Below are positions 23,852-33,059 of a stretch of DNA of 64,000 nucleotides, piece by piece. The position numbers and the translations under genes are program-made. The stretch covers positions 310,001 to 374,000 of the forward strand of contig NZ_MAHX01000021.1 in the NCBI RefSeq assembly GCF_002023715.1. Reading direction: 5' to 3'. The notes beneath the pieces are model-generated. The model ran no database searches and was not told where the DNA came from. It saw nothing but the letters and a program-made list of their open reading frames with translations. Within the stretch, counting starts at the first letter, position 1; each line of letters begins with the position of its first letter. Origin of the DNA: Elizabethkingia occulta. Its GTDB lineage: Bacteria > Bacteroidota > Bacteroidia > Flavobacteriales > Weeksellaceae.

Positions 23852-25123
23852 TTAGTTATATAAGTTTTTAATGAACCAACGGTCCGCAAAATTAAATCCA
23901 ATTTTGAAGTTGATAAATCCTTGCTGTACAAGATTATTTTGAACAGTTCCTTTCTTACCAAATTCTACTGCAAAATCTATACTGCTGAATGAATTAATAG
24001 AAGGTTTGATAGGGAAGTTAGCACCAAGACTTAATCCGTAACCATTAATATCTTTACCATTAATGTTGAGTCCTCCTTTTTCATAGAATGCTCCGTATCT
24101 GTAAATTACGCGAGAGAAATAACTTCTGAAGTCATTTGCGTTCGGAATAAACCAACCTCCGGCAGAAATTTTATAACCATCTTTGTATTCAAATGGGTTT
24201 CCAAGGAAGTTAATAGTCCTTCCCTTTGTATAATCTACCTGAGCAGAAGCAAACCATCTTGCATCTCTACCATAACCAATACCAGCTGTAAATATCTGAG
24301 GAATAAGGTTTTTAGATTTGCTTACGTTCTGATCTATAATATTTACATTCTGTCTGTTTTCGCCAGTGTAGAAATATGTACTATTGGTATATGTAGATTC
24401 CATTGTACCTCCGTTTCCGAACTGATAAGTAGCACCGGCAGTAATTTTATGGTCTGTACTTGTTTTATGCTGATAAGCGGCACCTAAAGTAAAGTTGAAA
24501 CTTTTTACTTTATTGCTGGTCTGGTAACCATTAATGAGCTCGGCATTTTTAAAAGTAACCTCTTCGATATCGGATACTTTACCGAAATAGAAGTTAGTTC
24601 TTAAACCTAAACCTAAACCAGGGATTACCTGATAAGATAAAGCCGCCTCTACTGTACTGATTGTTCCTTCGCCTTTAAAGAAATTAGCCTGCTGGTTACC
24701 TTCATTTCCTATATTTTTAGTTGTTAAGATATTATAGGTTTTAGAGCTGTATGGCTGATATCCTAAACCAAATTTAACTTTGGAAGATAATGGAACTGCT
24801 ACCGATATATTAGAAAGATAGTTAGAGTGTTTAGTCTTACTATAATTATTATAATCGGATTTATAGAAGCTATTCTCATTAGTAACCTGACCTCTTAAAG
24901 AAGTAAGCTCTAAATTGAAGTTGGCTGCAGGGTTGCCGAAGTTAAATGAGTTGGTGAAATCTGAGATATATGCTGCAGAAATACCACCCATAGCAGATAT
25001 ATTGAGGTCATTATTGTATTTAACATCTCCAAGCCCAAATACTGCATACGGAGAATTTCCGATAGACTGAGCACTAAGTGTTGTTCCTAATGCGACTAAA
25101 GCGAAAACAAAGATTTTGTTCAT
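23852..25123 (-). CDS. Outer-membrane beta-barrel protein upstream of lptC
   Basis: A 423-residue protein with a signal peptide (MNKIFVFALVALGTTLSAQ) and an overall alternation of polar and hydrophobic residues with Tyr/Gly/Asn-rich strands, as in outer-membrane barrels. It starts IGNSPYAVFGLGDVKYNND, a conserved opening I associate with Flavobacteriia proteins next to lptC, and ends INFKIGFNFADRWF, a typical terminal beta strand with aromatic residues. First gene of the operon with lptC and anmK. Whether it takes part in LPS export is an inference from position only. Confidence 0.75.
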   Translation of the reverse strand: MNKIFVFALVALGTTLSAQSIGNSPYAVFGLGDVKYNNDLNISAMGGISAAYISDFTNSFNFGNPAANFNLELTSLRGQVTNENSFYKSDYNNYSKTKHSNYLSNISVAVPLSSKVKFGLGYQPYSSKTYNILTTKNIGNEGNQQANFFKGEGTISTVEAALSYQVIPGLGLGLRTNFYFGKVSDIEEVTFKNAELINGYQTSNKVKSFNFTLGAAYQHKTSTDHKITAGATYQFGNGGTMESTYTNSTYFYTGENRQNVNIIDQNVSKSKNLIPQIFTAGIGYGRDARWFASAQVDYTKGRTINFLGNPFEYKDGYKISAGGWFIPNANDFRSYFSRVIYRYGAFYEKGGLNINGKDINGYGLSLGANFPIKPSINSFSSIDFAVEFGKKGTVQNNLVQQGFINFKIGFNFADRWFIKNLYN

Positions 25124-25304
25124 GTACGATTTGCTTAACAAAGCGCAAATATCATAATAAATAATGAAAGCTAAAAATTATTTACCCCTTAAAATAAGTT
25201 AAATAATGTGAAAGAGCTAAAGACTTATGCCAATTTATACTTCAATTTATTGCTTTCGCAGTATAATTTGATACTTCATTTGTTGCTTTTGCTTTTCATT
25301 TAGG

Positions 25305-25336
25305 TTTGTGTTTTGTTATTACGGTGCTTATCTTTG
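25305..25336 (+). promoter_or_regulatory. Promoter TTTG-N20-TATCTTTG for holB, apparently leaderless
   Basis: TTTG at 25305-25308 and TATCTTTG at 25329-25336 are spaced by 20 bases, matching the Bacteroidota promoter. The holB ATG at 25341 starts four bases after the -7 element, so transcription should begin at or next to the start codon. Confidence 0.6.
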
Positions 25337-25340
25337 TGCT

Positions 25341-26462
25341 ATGCACTGGAATGAAATTGTCGGGCAGAATGCCATAAAGAAAATGCTTCAGGATTCGGTA
25401 ACAGAAGGCCGTATCAGTCACGCCCAATTATTTGTCGGGAAAGAAGGTTACGGAGGATTGCCACTTGTTTTAGCTTATGTTAAAGAGATTCTTTCCAAAG
25501 AAAATTCATCTGCCGGTCACAAGGTAGAAAACCTTAACCATATCGATCTTCATTTTAGTTTTCCAAGTTATACGGAAGGAGGAAAAGCCCTAAGCAAAAA
25601 TTTTCTACAAGAATGGAGAAGCATGATTTTGGAAAATCCTTATTCCAGTGACGATGACTGGATCATGCGTTTGGATTCTGAAAAAAAGCAAATGATCATC
25701 TCAGTTCATGAAGTGGAAGAAATTATAGACAAGTTTAAGCTTAAAAGTTTTGAAGGCGGCTATAAAGTCTTAGTCATGACCAAAATCGAAAAGATGAATG
25801 ATCAGGCTGCCAATAAGTTTCTGAAATTTCTGGAAGAACCACCTGAGAAAACGATTATCCTGCTTCTGGCGGAGAGTATTGATTTCGTTCTGCCTACAAT
25901 CTTATCTCGTTGTCAGCTGGTTAATATTCCTAAATTACCACCTGCTGATTTAGAAAATGCTTTGACAGAGCAATTTAATATTTCTGAGAATAATGCCCGA
26001 GCTTTGGCTTTTCAGGCACAGGGAGACTGGAATCTCGCGATGAAACTAATGTCTGACAATGCTGCAAATGATGAATTTGAGGCACTTTTTATTCAATGGG
26101 TCAGAAATGCCTTTCAGGCTAAGACAAAACCAGGCGTTATAAAGGATCTTATTTTATGGGCTCGTGAGATTTCTTCATGGAGCAGAGAGAAACAGAAAAA
26201 GTTCTTAGATTATTGTGCAGAAATCTTCCGTTTAGCATTATTACATAATTATGCTGCCGACGATCTGGTATATAAATCATTAAATAAAAATGGATTTAAA
26301 TGGGAAGGTTTCTCCCGCTTTATCCATGGCGCTAATATCGAATCTATTCTGGAAGAATTATCCGAGGCAAATCTTCATCTACACCGAAATGGAAATGCCA
26401 AAATAGTATGGACGGATATGGGAATCAAATTAACCCGTTACATCCATAGATCGGCAAATTGA
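25341..26462 (+). CDS. holB: DNA polymerase III subunit delta' (clamp-loader subunit)
   Basis: A 373-residue AAA+ clamp-loader subunit. It begins MHWNEIVGQNAIKKMLQ and has HAQLFVGKEGYGGLPLV where the ATP-binding loop would be, so the Walker A loop is degenerate, as expected of delta', which does not hydrolyse ATP. VLVMTKIEKMNDQAANKFLKFLEEPP and ILSRCQLV (the SRC motif) are conserved. The frame is open 11 codons upstream, but ATG 25341 begins the family N terminus. It stands alone between minus-strand neighbours and has its own promoter. Confidence 0.93.
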   Translation: MHWNEIVGQNAIKKMLQDSVTEGRISHAQLFVGKEGYGGLPLVLAYVKEILSKENSSAGHKVENLNHIDLHFSFPSYTEGGKALSKNFLQEWRSMILENPYSSDDDWIMRLDSEKKQMIISVHEVEEIIDKFKLKSFEGGYKVLVMTKIEKMNDQAANKFLKFLEEPPEKTIILLLAESIDFVLPTILSRCQLVNIPKLPPADLENALTEQFNISENNARALAFQAQGDWNLAMKLMSDNAANDEFEALFIQWVRNAFQAKTKPGVIKDLILWAREISSWSREKQKKFLDYCAEIFRLALLHNYAADDLVYKSLNKNGFKWEGFSRFIHGANIESILEELSEANLHLHRNGNAKIVWTDMGIKLTRYIHRSAN

Positions 26463-26593
26463 AATTTATATTAGGCTGATTAATTTGTTTAAGTTTGAAA
26501 TTATTAATCTAAATGTATAAAGAAGATCACCTTTGTACTTAAATTATGTCTTTTGTTTTACTTATAATATCACCTGTAAAGGAACCTGAATAA

Positions 26594-27499
26594 TTACATC
26601 CTTTTTCTTCTCATATAAATAAAGGTAATAATAACAACCAGTGCCATAACTCCCAAAGTTATATAGTAACCACTTTTATGATGAAGCTCTGGCATAACAT
26701 CAAAGTTCATTCCATATACACCCGCAATAAAAGTAATGGGTAAGAAATAAATAGAGTACATAGACAAGATCTTCATAGCCTCATTGTTTTTCTGATCACT
26801 AATCGCCAGAAACATACCGATAAGGTTGGTAACTTGTTGATTCAGATGTTCAAAATCAGCAATAGCATCTTTCTGTTTATCCACAAGATCCATTACTTCA
26901 ACATGCTCTAAAGAAAGTTTATTGAAATTCTGAACCCAGTCAGATGAGATATTCAGAATACGAAGATTCAGCCCTGTTTTACGTTTTAGTTTATACAAAC
27001 GCTTTATCTGATTGGTATGAGATGTTTTCTTTAAAAATATTTCAGATTCAATTTTGTCAAGAAGCTCCAAAAGATTCTCACTTTCAGCATCAAAAGTTTT
27101 AATAACCTTATGTGCCAGCCTTAGTGCAATTCTTTCCACTGTAATCGCGTCCGGAGTTTTACTGTTATCCAGCTCATTTTTAGTTTTTGTTACACTCGTT
27201 GTACCAAGTCTGTGGACCGTAATTATTGTCTGTCCTACGATAAATATTCCCAACTTGGTACTCACATCGCTAATGGAGTTTAGGTTTATCCTTTCCAGTT
27301 CAGTATTCTCTCTTGTCAGAAAGAATTTAACATGGTCAGCTTCCTCATATTTTGGAAGGTGATTCGGATCTACAGTATCCTGAAGTAAAAGCTTATTAAT
27401 TTCATACCTGTTTTGCAGGAAGTCCAGGTCTTCCTCCGTAGGTGCTTCAACATCTATCCATTCGCAGTTATGATTGTGAAATAAAGTTTTGATAGGCAT
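26594..27499 (-). CDS. corA: CorA family magnesium/divalent cation transporter
   Basis: A 301-residue CorA transporter, homopentameric in the inner membrane. The large N-terminal cytoplasmic domain is followed by the pore-lining helix and the signature GVYGMNFDVMPEL, then a second transmembrane helix (YYITLGVMALVVIITFIYM) and a basic tail. CorA moves Mg2+ and also Co2+ or Ni2+ down their gradient. In-frame ATGs upstream to 27580 exist, but 27499 (MPIKTLFHNHNCEWIDV) matches the usual family start. Single-gene unit opposite fabH. Confidence 0.94.
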   Translation of the reverse strand: MPIKTLFHNHNCEWIDVEAPTEEDLDFLQNRYEINKLLLQDTVDPNHLPKYEEADHVKFFLTRENTELERINLNSISDVSTKLGIFIVGQTIITVHRLGTTSVTKTKNELDNSKTPDAITVERIALRLAHKVIKTFDAESENLLELLDKIESEIFLKKTSHTNQIKRLYKLKRKTGLNLRILNISSDWVQNFNKLSLEHVEVMDLVDKQKDAIADFEHLNQQVTNLIGMFLAISDQKNNEAMKILSMYSIYFLPITFIAGVYGMNFDVMPELHHKSGYYITLGVMALVVIITFIYMRRKRM

Positions 27500-27628
27500 G
27501 AGACAAATGTAATATAAAATTTCTTTCGATATACTACTATCAGCTATTTTAGGAGAGAAATTTATCTTCATAACCAACATGCCTACAGGTATTTAAAACT
27601 AAATATTATTATGTAAAGAATAAAGTGC

Positions 27629-27636
27629 TATTTTTG
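27629..27636 (+). promoter_or_regulatory. Candidate -7 element TATTTTTG for fabH
   Basis: TATTTTTG matches TAnnTTTG and would give a leader of about 85 bases before the ATG at 27721. No clear -33 TTG at the usual spacing. Confidence 0.35.
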
Positions 27637-27720
27637 CCGAACTTTTAAGTGAATGCAGTTTTCAGGATCATAATTGTTGTTTCAAAATTGCATAAGCCCC
27701 CCATAAATAAAAAAAGAAAT

Positions 27721-28743
27721 ATGAAGAAAAGTGTCATAAAAGGCTTTGGTTATTACGTGCCGGAAAAAGTTGTGACAAACGACGATCTGGCTAAGTTAAT
27801 GACCACCAACGACGAGTGGATTACCGAAAGAACAGGTATCAAACAACGTCATTACCGTAAAAATATAAACGATGCTGAAGAAACGACTGCTTACTTAGGT
27901 TTGCAGGCTTCAAAAAAAGCTATCGAAAGCGCAGGACTTACTGCCAAAGATATTGATTACATCGTATTTGCAACACTTTCTCCGGACTATTATTTTCCGG
28001 GATGCGGAGTATTGCTACAGGAAATGCTGGGATGCGATACTATTGGTGCATTAGATGTAAGAAATCAATGTTCCGGTTTTGTGTATGCAATGAGTGTTGC
28101 AGACGCTTTTATTAAAGTGGGACAGTATAAAAATATTTTGGTGGTGGGAGCAGAAATTCATTCATTTGGATTAGATTTCACCGATCGCGGAAGAGGTGTA
28201 TCTGTAATCTTTGGTGATGGGGCAGGTGCTATTGTACTATCTGCATCTGAAGATGATAATGTACAAGGGATCCTTGCAACGAATATGCATTCCGAAGGAA
28301 AATATGCAGATGAACTTTGCACAAAATTCCCGGGAACAAAATACGGATGGAGTGTACGTCTGAAAAATGAACCAGATGCTATTCCGGATGAAGAAATTTA
28401 CCCACACATGAACGGAAACTTTGTATTTAAGCATGCCGTTACACGTTTCCCGGAAACTATTCATGAAGCACTGGAGAAAGCTGGTAAAAAAGTAGAGGAT
28501 CTGGATCTTCTTATCCCGCACCAGGCGAATAAGCGTATTGCACAATATGTACAACAGCAACTCGGACTTCCGGACGAGAAAGTAATGGTGAATATTGAAA
28601 AATACGGAAACACAACCGCAGCTTCTATCCCTATTGCGCTAAGTGAAGCTATTGAAGAAGGAAGAATGAAAAGAGGTGATCTTGTGTGTCTTTCTGCTTT
28701 TGGTAGTGGATTTACATGGGGTAGTGTTTTATTCGAATACTAA
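27721..28743 (+). CDS. fabH: 3-oxoacyl-ACP synthase III (ketoacyl-ACP synthase)
   Basis: A 340-residue thiolase-fold enzyme of the FabH group. The catalytic triad is visible: Cys117 in RNQCSGFVYAM, His267 in LIPHQANKRI and Asn297 in EKYGNTTAASIP. It starts GFGYYVPEKVVTNDDL and contains WITERTGIKQRHY, typical of FabH-type initiating condensation of acetyl-CoA (or branched acyl-CoA) with malonyl-ACP in fatty-acid synthesis. Branched-chain preference is common in Bacteroidota but cannot be read here. The frame is open 24 codons upstream; ATG 27721 begins the domain. No other fab gene is adjacent, so a specialised KAS III is also possible. Confidence 0.9.
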   Translation: MKKSVIKGFGYYVPEKVVTNDDLAKLMTTNDEWITERTGIKQRHYRKNINDAEETTAYLGLQASKKAIESAGLTAKDIDYIVFATLSPDYYFPGCGVLLQEMLGCDTIGALDVRNQCSGFVYAMSVADAFIKVGQYKNILVVGAEIHSFGLDFTDRGRGVSVIFGDGAGAIVLSASEDDNVQGILATNMHSEGKYADELCTKFPGTKYGWSVRLKNEPDAIPDEEIYPHMNGNFVFKHAVTRFPETIHEALEKAGKKVEDLDLLIPHQANKRIAQYVQQQLGLPDEKVMVNIEKYGNTTAASIPIALSEAIEEGRMKRGDLVCLSAFGSGFTWGSVLFEY

Positions 28744-28770
28744 GCTTACAGAAAATATAAAATATATAAG

Positions 28771-28802
28771 AACTCTGGCATTTTTAATGTCAGAGTTTTT
28801 TA
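28771..28802 (+). terminator. Rho-independent terminator after fabH
   Basis: AACTCTGGCA and TGTCAGAGTT form a 10-bp stem with one wobble around TTTTTAA, followed by a run of T. Confidence 0.85.
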
Positions 28803-28845
28803 TATTCTGAAAATCTGCTACTTTCGTTTCATAAACTAATAACAT

Positions 28846-29643
28846 ATGACTAAAACTATTATTCACTTTTTTCTTGTTATTCTAACTTTATCAGGATTAA
28901 GCCTGCAAGCTCAGAAAAGAATATTATACAATCTTCAGGTTACTTATCCCGATGGCTTAAAAAAGAATTCCACCGTATATCTGGACATTAATAATGATAA
29001 AACTGATTTTTATGAAGCCAGGTTTATAACACCGGGGCAAAAGCCTTCTGGTCTGGTACAGGCCATAGAAAGAAAAAGTGGTACATCTGAAAATACAATT
29101 TTGGTACAGGATTTTAAACTCAATAGTTTCAAAATCAAAACAACCGATATTTTGGATTGGAAACTCATGAATGATTATAAAACTGTTGAGAAATACAAAT
29201 TACAGAAAGCAACGGTGTTATTCGGAGGGAGAAATTGGAATGTTTGGTTTTGTAATGAAATTCCACTTGCAGAAGGACCTTATAAATTTAACGGATTACC
29301 AGGCTTAGTTTTTGAAGCAGAAGATATGGATGGGGTATTTAAATACTCATTGATGAAAATTGAAAATCTATCCAAATCCTCAGTACAACCAACATTAAAT
29401 GTTAAAGATGCGGTTAATATTACCTGGGAAAAGTATAATAAATTACTATCTGACTTTTATGAAAATCCTTACCAAAAAGAAAGAGAATCTACTCAGAAAG
29501 GTAATGAAATTGTTTATGAAGATAAAGAAATGAAAGTACAGGATTTCACTAAAATGACCAAAGATTTTCAGACAATGATCCGAAAGAATCTGCCTCCTTA
29601 TGTTGAAGCTGACAAAAACTTTCTGCTTAATAAAACTAATTAA
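28846..29643 (+). CDS. GLPGLI family secreted protein
   Basis: A 265-residue protein with a signal peptide (MTKTIIHFFLVILTLSGLSLQAQ). The diagnostic motif near residue 146 is GPYKFNGLPGLVFEAED, the GLPGLI signature, followed by a charged C-terminal region. The family is frequent in Bacteroidota, often in multiple copies, and has no established biochemical role; periplasmic or surface location is expected. It stands between fabH's terminator and the GH92 gene; a 90-base gap separates it from GH92, so co-transcription is possible but unproven. Confidence 0.88.
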   Translation: MTKTIIHFFLVILTLSGLSLQAQKRILYNLQVTYPDGLKKNSTVYLDINNDKTDFYEARFITPGQKPSGLVQAIERKSGTSENTILVQDFKLNSFKIKTTDILDWKLMNDYKTVEKYKLQKATVLFGGRNWNVWFCNEIPLAEGPYKFNGLPGLVFEAEDMDGVFKYSLMKIENLSKSSVQPTLNVKDAVNITWEKYNKLLSDFYENPYQKERESTQKGNEIVYEDKEMKVQDFTKMTKDFQTMIRKNLPPYVEADKNFLLNKTN

Positions 29644-29732
29644 CACCGAAAAGCTTAAAAAGCTTATCATTTTTAGAGACATAGTTTTTTTTCAGTTAAA
29701 AATCCAGTATTTTAGTCGTTTAAAATCTGAGA

Positions 29733-31970
29733 ATGAAAAGTAAAACTAAGAAACCGATACTCATTTTATTAACATCGTTAGCCATTGCTAACTTTTCTGC
29801 ACAGGAAAAATTAACCCAATATATTGATCCACTGATCGGAACTGGAGGGCACGGCCATACGTATCCGGGAGCATCACTTCCTTTTTCCATGGTCCAGCTA
29901 AGTCCGGATAACGGACGTGGCGACTGGGATTGGGTGAGTGGTTATCATTATACATCCGATTATATTGCTGGATTCAGCCATATGCACCTTTCCGGAACCG
30001 GAATTGGTGACTGGCTGGATATAGCTGTAATGCCTTTGTTAAAACCTGTAGAACAGTCTGTAGTAGATACACGTACATTCTATTCACATAAAAATGAAAA
30101 AGCTGCAGCCGGATTATATCAGGTAAAGCTGGATAACGGAATAACAGCGAAACTGACATCTACAGAAAGAGTAGGATATCACCAGTATACATTCCCGGCA
30201 GGAATAACTGAACCAACTATCCGTCTGGATCTGCATCATGCTTTTAACTGGGATAAACCCACTGATACAAAGTTAACTATCGTAGATAATAATACCATTA
30301 TTGGACAACGATTCTCTAAAGGCTGGGCGCAAAACCAGAGAGTGTTTTTTGCTTTAAAGACATCTAAACCGATCAAAGAAATTTTGCTGAACGGTAAGAA
30401 ATCTAAAGACAAAGAAATTTCGTCTAAGGAAACAGGTGTAAATGCACAGTTAGTTTTTAATCCTTCAGATGCGGTAGAAATAAAAGTAGCACTTTCTACA
30501 ACCAGTGCTGATAAAGCTTTGGCAGCACTAAATGAAATTCCGAACTGGAATTTTGATCAGGTAGCAGCTAACGCAGATAAAGTATGGGAAAATGAAGTTT
30601 CCAAAATTAAAATAGAAGCTAAAAGCAAATCTCTGAAACGTATTTTCTATTCCGCTTTGTATCATACAGCCCTGACGCCGACTTTGTATTCGGATAAGGA
30701 CGGAGAATATGGCAATTATAAAAATGAAATCAAGAAAATGCCGAACGGTGAACAGCGCTATACATTATACTCTTTATGGGATACTTTCCGTGCGGAACAT
30801 CCTTTGTTAACGATTACGCAACCGGAAAAATATACTTCTCTTATCAATAGTATGTTGGCCTTTTACGATGAATATGGCCTACTACCGGTATGGGACTTAA
30901 GTACAAACGAAACCAACACCATGACGGGATATCATGCTATTCCGGTGCTGGCAGATGCAATACTGAAAGACATTCCGGGGATTGACAAAGAAAAAGCATA
31001 TAAAGCAATGTTGGCCAGTGCGTTCCAGAAAGTAAGAGAAGTGCCTGCGTATAACGAATATGGCTATGTTCCTCAGGATATAGGTGGTGGTAGCGTAACC
31101 AAGACATTGGAATATACTTTTGATGATTATGCAATTTCTTTGGTAGCGAAGAAACTAGGCAAAACAAAAGACTTTGAAACTTTTAGTAAAAGAGCCAAAA
31201 ATTACCAGAAGCTTTTCGATCCTAAGACCGGATTTATGAGAGCGAGATACAAGGATGGTAAATTTGTAGAGCCTTTTGATCCTTTTTATTCAGAACACGA
31301 ATTCGATAAGAGTCAATATATTGAAGGTACTGCATGGCAGCATTCCTTCTTCGTACCTCATGATGTAAGAGGACTTGCAAAATTATTCCCGGCTAAAAAC
31401 GGACTGAGTAAAATGCTGGATGCTCTTTTTGTAGCACCTTCTGTAATGCATGGCGATTTTACTTCTCCGGATGCCAGCGGATTTATAGGGCAGTATGCTC
31501 ATGGTAATGAACCAAGCCACCATATTGCTTATATGTACAGTTATATTGGTGAAGCATGGAAAACACAGGAGCGCATCAGACAGATTATAGATACAATGTA
31601 CAGCGATAAGCCGGATGGATATGCCGGTAATGAAGATGCCGGACAAATGAGTGCGTGGGCAGTATGGTCTATTATGGGATTATATCCTGCAAATCCGGTA
31701 ACCGGAGAATATGTTTTCGGAAGTCCTTCGCTAGATAAAGCAGAAATTAAAATGCCTAATGGTAAGAACTTTACAATTGAAGCTAAAAATAATTCCCAAA
31801 CGAATATTTATATCCAATCGGTAACTTTGAATGGTAAGCCATACGATAAAGTATATATTACACATGACGAAATGCTGAAAGGCGGTAACTTAACCTTTAA
31901 CATGGGGGCTACGCCCAATAAAAATTTTGGGAAAGATCCTAAGAGCTGGCCAAAGTCTATGGAAAACTAA
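29733..31970 (+). CDS. GH92 family glycosidase (alpha-1,2-mannosidase-like)
   Basis: A 745-residue exported glycoside hydrolase with a signal peptide ending FSAQ. Family GH92 is shown by IDPLIGTGGHGHTYPGASLPFSMVQLSPD near the start (quoted in parts), GDWDWVSGYHY, HMHLSGTG, and near the end GNEDAGQMSAWAVW. GH92 enzymes are Ca2+-dependent exo-acting alpha-mannosidases that trim mannose from N-glycans or yeast mannan. Periplasmic or outer-membrane action is likely. A second mannosidase (GH125) lies 9 kb downstream on the other strand. No SusC/SusD pair is nearby. Confidence 0.94.
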   Translation: MKSKTKKPILILLTSLAIANFSAQEKLTQYIDPLIGTGGHGHTYPGASLPFSMVQLSPDNGRGDWDWVSGYHYTSDYIAGFSHMHLSGTGIGDWLDIAVMPLLKPVEQSVVDTRTFYSHKNEKAAAGLYQVKLDNGITAKLTSTERVGYHQYTFPAGITEPTIRLDLHHAFNWDKPTDTKLTIVDNNTIIGQRFSKGWAQNQRVFFALKTSKPIKEILLNGKKSKDKEISSKETGVNAQLVFNPSDAVEIKVALSTTSADKALAALNEIPNWNFDQVAANADKVWENEVSKIKIEAKSKSLKRIFYSALYHTALTPTLYSDKDGEYGNYKNEIKKMPNGEQRYTLYSLWDTFRAEHPLLTITQPEKYTSLINSMLAFYDEYGLLPVWDLSTNETNTMTGYHAIPVLADAILKDIPGIDKEKAYKAMLASAFQKVREVPAYNEYGYVPQDIGGGSVTKTLEYTFDDYAISLVAKKLGKTKDFETFSKRAKNYQKLFDPKTGFMRARYKDGKFVEPFDPFYSEHEFDKSQYIEGTAWQHSFFVPHDVRGLAKLFPAKNGLSKMLDALFVAPSVMHGDFTSPDASGFIGQYAHGNEPSHHIAYMYSYIGEAWKTQERIRQIIDTMYSDKPDGYAGNEDAGQMSAWAVWSIMGLYPANPVTGEYVFGSPSLDKAEIKMPNGKNFTIEAKNNSQTNIYIQSVTLNGKPYDKVYITHDEMLKGGNLTFNMGATPNKNFGKDPKSWPKSMEN

Positions 31971-31990
31971 AAGACGACATCTCAATAATA

Positions 31991-32023
31991 AAAAATGCAG
32001 CCTCCAGGAGGCTGCATTTTTTA
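31991..32023. terminator. Strong bidirectional terminator between GH92 and LysR genes
   Basis: A5TGCAGCCTCC (31991-32005) and its exact reverse complement (32007-32021) form a 15-bp stem with A and T runs at both ends. Confidence 0.92.
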
Positions 32024-32044
32024 TTTGTAATAGCTGGAAATGCT

Positions 32045-32962
32045 TTACAGAATTTCCTCTATCATTTCCCATTTCTCTTTCAATAGCTTTTCAAGTTGAT
32101 TGATTTCTTCCTGATACATTGTTTTTTTTCTGGTACCGAAATATAAAGTATTTTCTACAGGATGAGTTCCTTCCCATACCATTTTAATTTTTCCGGAATT
32201 CAGAACATCAGCACACAGAAAATCCGGTACTACTGAGAAACCTTTGCTATCGCTAAGACATCGGATAATTGAGCTTATATTCGGAACGATATAATTGGGG
32301 CTAAAATCCGGATGCTCTCCAAAATGCTTTAACCAGAAGTTTTTAAGGTGTTCCATATCAGCTGCAGTGCTGTACCATAATTGTTGTTTTAGTAAATCTG
32401 CGGCATCCTTTATTTTTCCCTCATGTAATAATTCTTCCAGATCAGTTGTGTCTGTTTCGCTTCCGGCAATCAGAACAATTCTTTCCTTAGAAAAAGGTTG
32501 ATACTGAATATTTTGCTGAGATCCTTTTTGTGGAGTAATAATCAGGTCCAGCATACCACTATCCAGATCATGCTGCATCTGCGGATATTCTCCAAATTTA
32601 ATGATCAGATTAAAAGGAAGCTCAGAAATATGTTCCTCTAATGTATACTGAAAGGTTTCAAAACACATTCCTACGCTAATAGTAACCCGCTCACTTTGCG
32701 TACGCTTATGGAAATGCTGTTCTCCCTCTTCCAGCTTTTTCATAGAATCTAATATATAATTATAAAGAATCTTTCCTTTTTCGGTAGGGACCATCTTTCG
32801 CGCAAGCCTGTCAAATAACTTATTTCCGGTAAATGCTTCCAGAGAGTTCAGGTGCAGGCTAACTCCCGGCTGTGATATAAATAACTCCTGAGCCGCTGCA
32901 GACAGGGTTCCTGTTTCGTATATAGCTTTGAAAGTACGAAGCCATTCCAAATTCCAACGCAT
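32045..32962 (-). CDS. LysR family transcriptional regulator
   Basis: A 305-residue LysR regulator. The winged helix-turn-helix is MRWNLEWLRTFKAIYETGTLSAAAQELFISQPGVSLHLNSLE (residues 1-45, shown in part), followed by a linker helix and a periplasmic-binding-protein-like effector domain. It is divergent from the MFS-ene reductase-AKR-cyclase cluster, which it probably controls. The frame is open 10 codons upstream, but ATG 32962 begins the domain. A 30-base inverted-repeat region lies in the shared intergenic space. Confidence 0.9.
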   Translation of the reverse strand: MRWNLEWLRTFKAIYETGTLSAAAQELFISQPGVSLHLNSLEAFTGNKLFDRLARKMVPTEKGKILYNYILDSMKKLEEGEQHFHKRTQSERVTISVGMCFETFQYTLEEHISELPFNLIIKFGEYPQMQHDLDSGMLDLIITPQKGSQQNIQYQPFSKERIVLIAGSETDTTDLEELLHEGKIKDAADLLKQQLWYSTAADMEHLKNFWLKHFGEHPDFSPNYIVPNISSIIRCLSDSKGFSVVPDFLCADVLNSGKIKMVWEGTHPVENTLYFGTRKKTMYQEEINQLEKLLKEKWEMIEEIL

Positions 32963-32978
32963 AACTATAATTTTTATG

Positions 32979-33008
32979 ATACAAATATACAATTTAAATT
33001 ATTTGTAT
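32979..33008. promoter_or_regulatory. Candidate LysR operator between divergent promoters
   Basis: ATACAAAT (32979-32986) and ATTTGTAT (33001-33008) are perfect complements flanking the smaller palindrome AATTTAAATT (32991-33000). The position, just upstream of the LysR start and facing the MFS gene, fits an autoregulatory LysR site. Confidence 0.5.
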
Positions 33009-33021
33009 TATAAAAAATTCT

Positions 33022-33040
33022 GATAGAAATTTGCACTATC
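33022..33040. promoter_or_regulatory. Second short inverted repeat in the LysR/MFS intergenic region
   Basis: GATAG (33022-33026) and CTATC (33036-33040) are complementary with nine bases between them, 19 bases upstream of the MFS start codon. It could be an activation-site half pair for LysR. Confidence 0.3.
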
Positions 33041-33059
33041 AATTATTAAAATTATATAA

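Noticed and set aside
33001-33059. A canonical TAnnTTTG promoter for the MFS cluster
   Set aside because: The nearest candidate, TAGAAATTTG, has the wrong spacing between TA and TTTG, so no promoter was annotated there.
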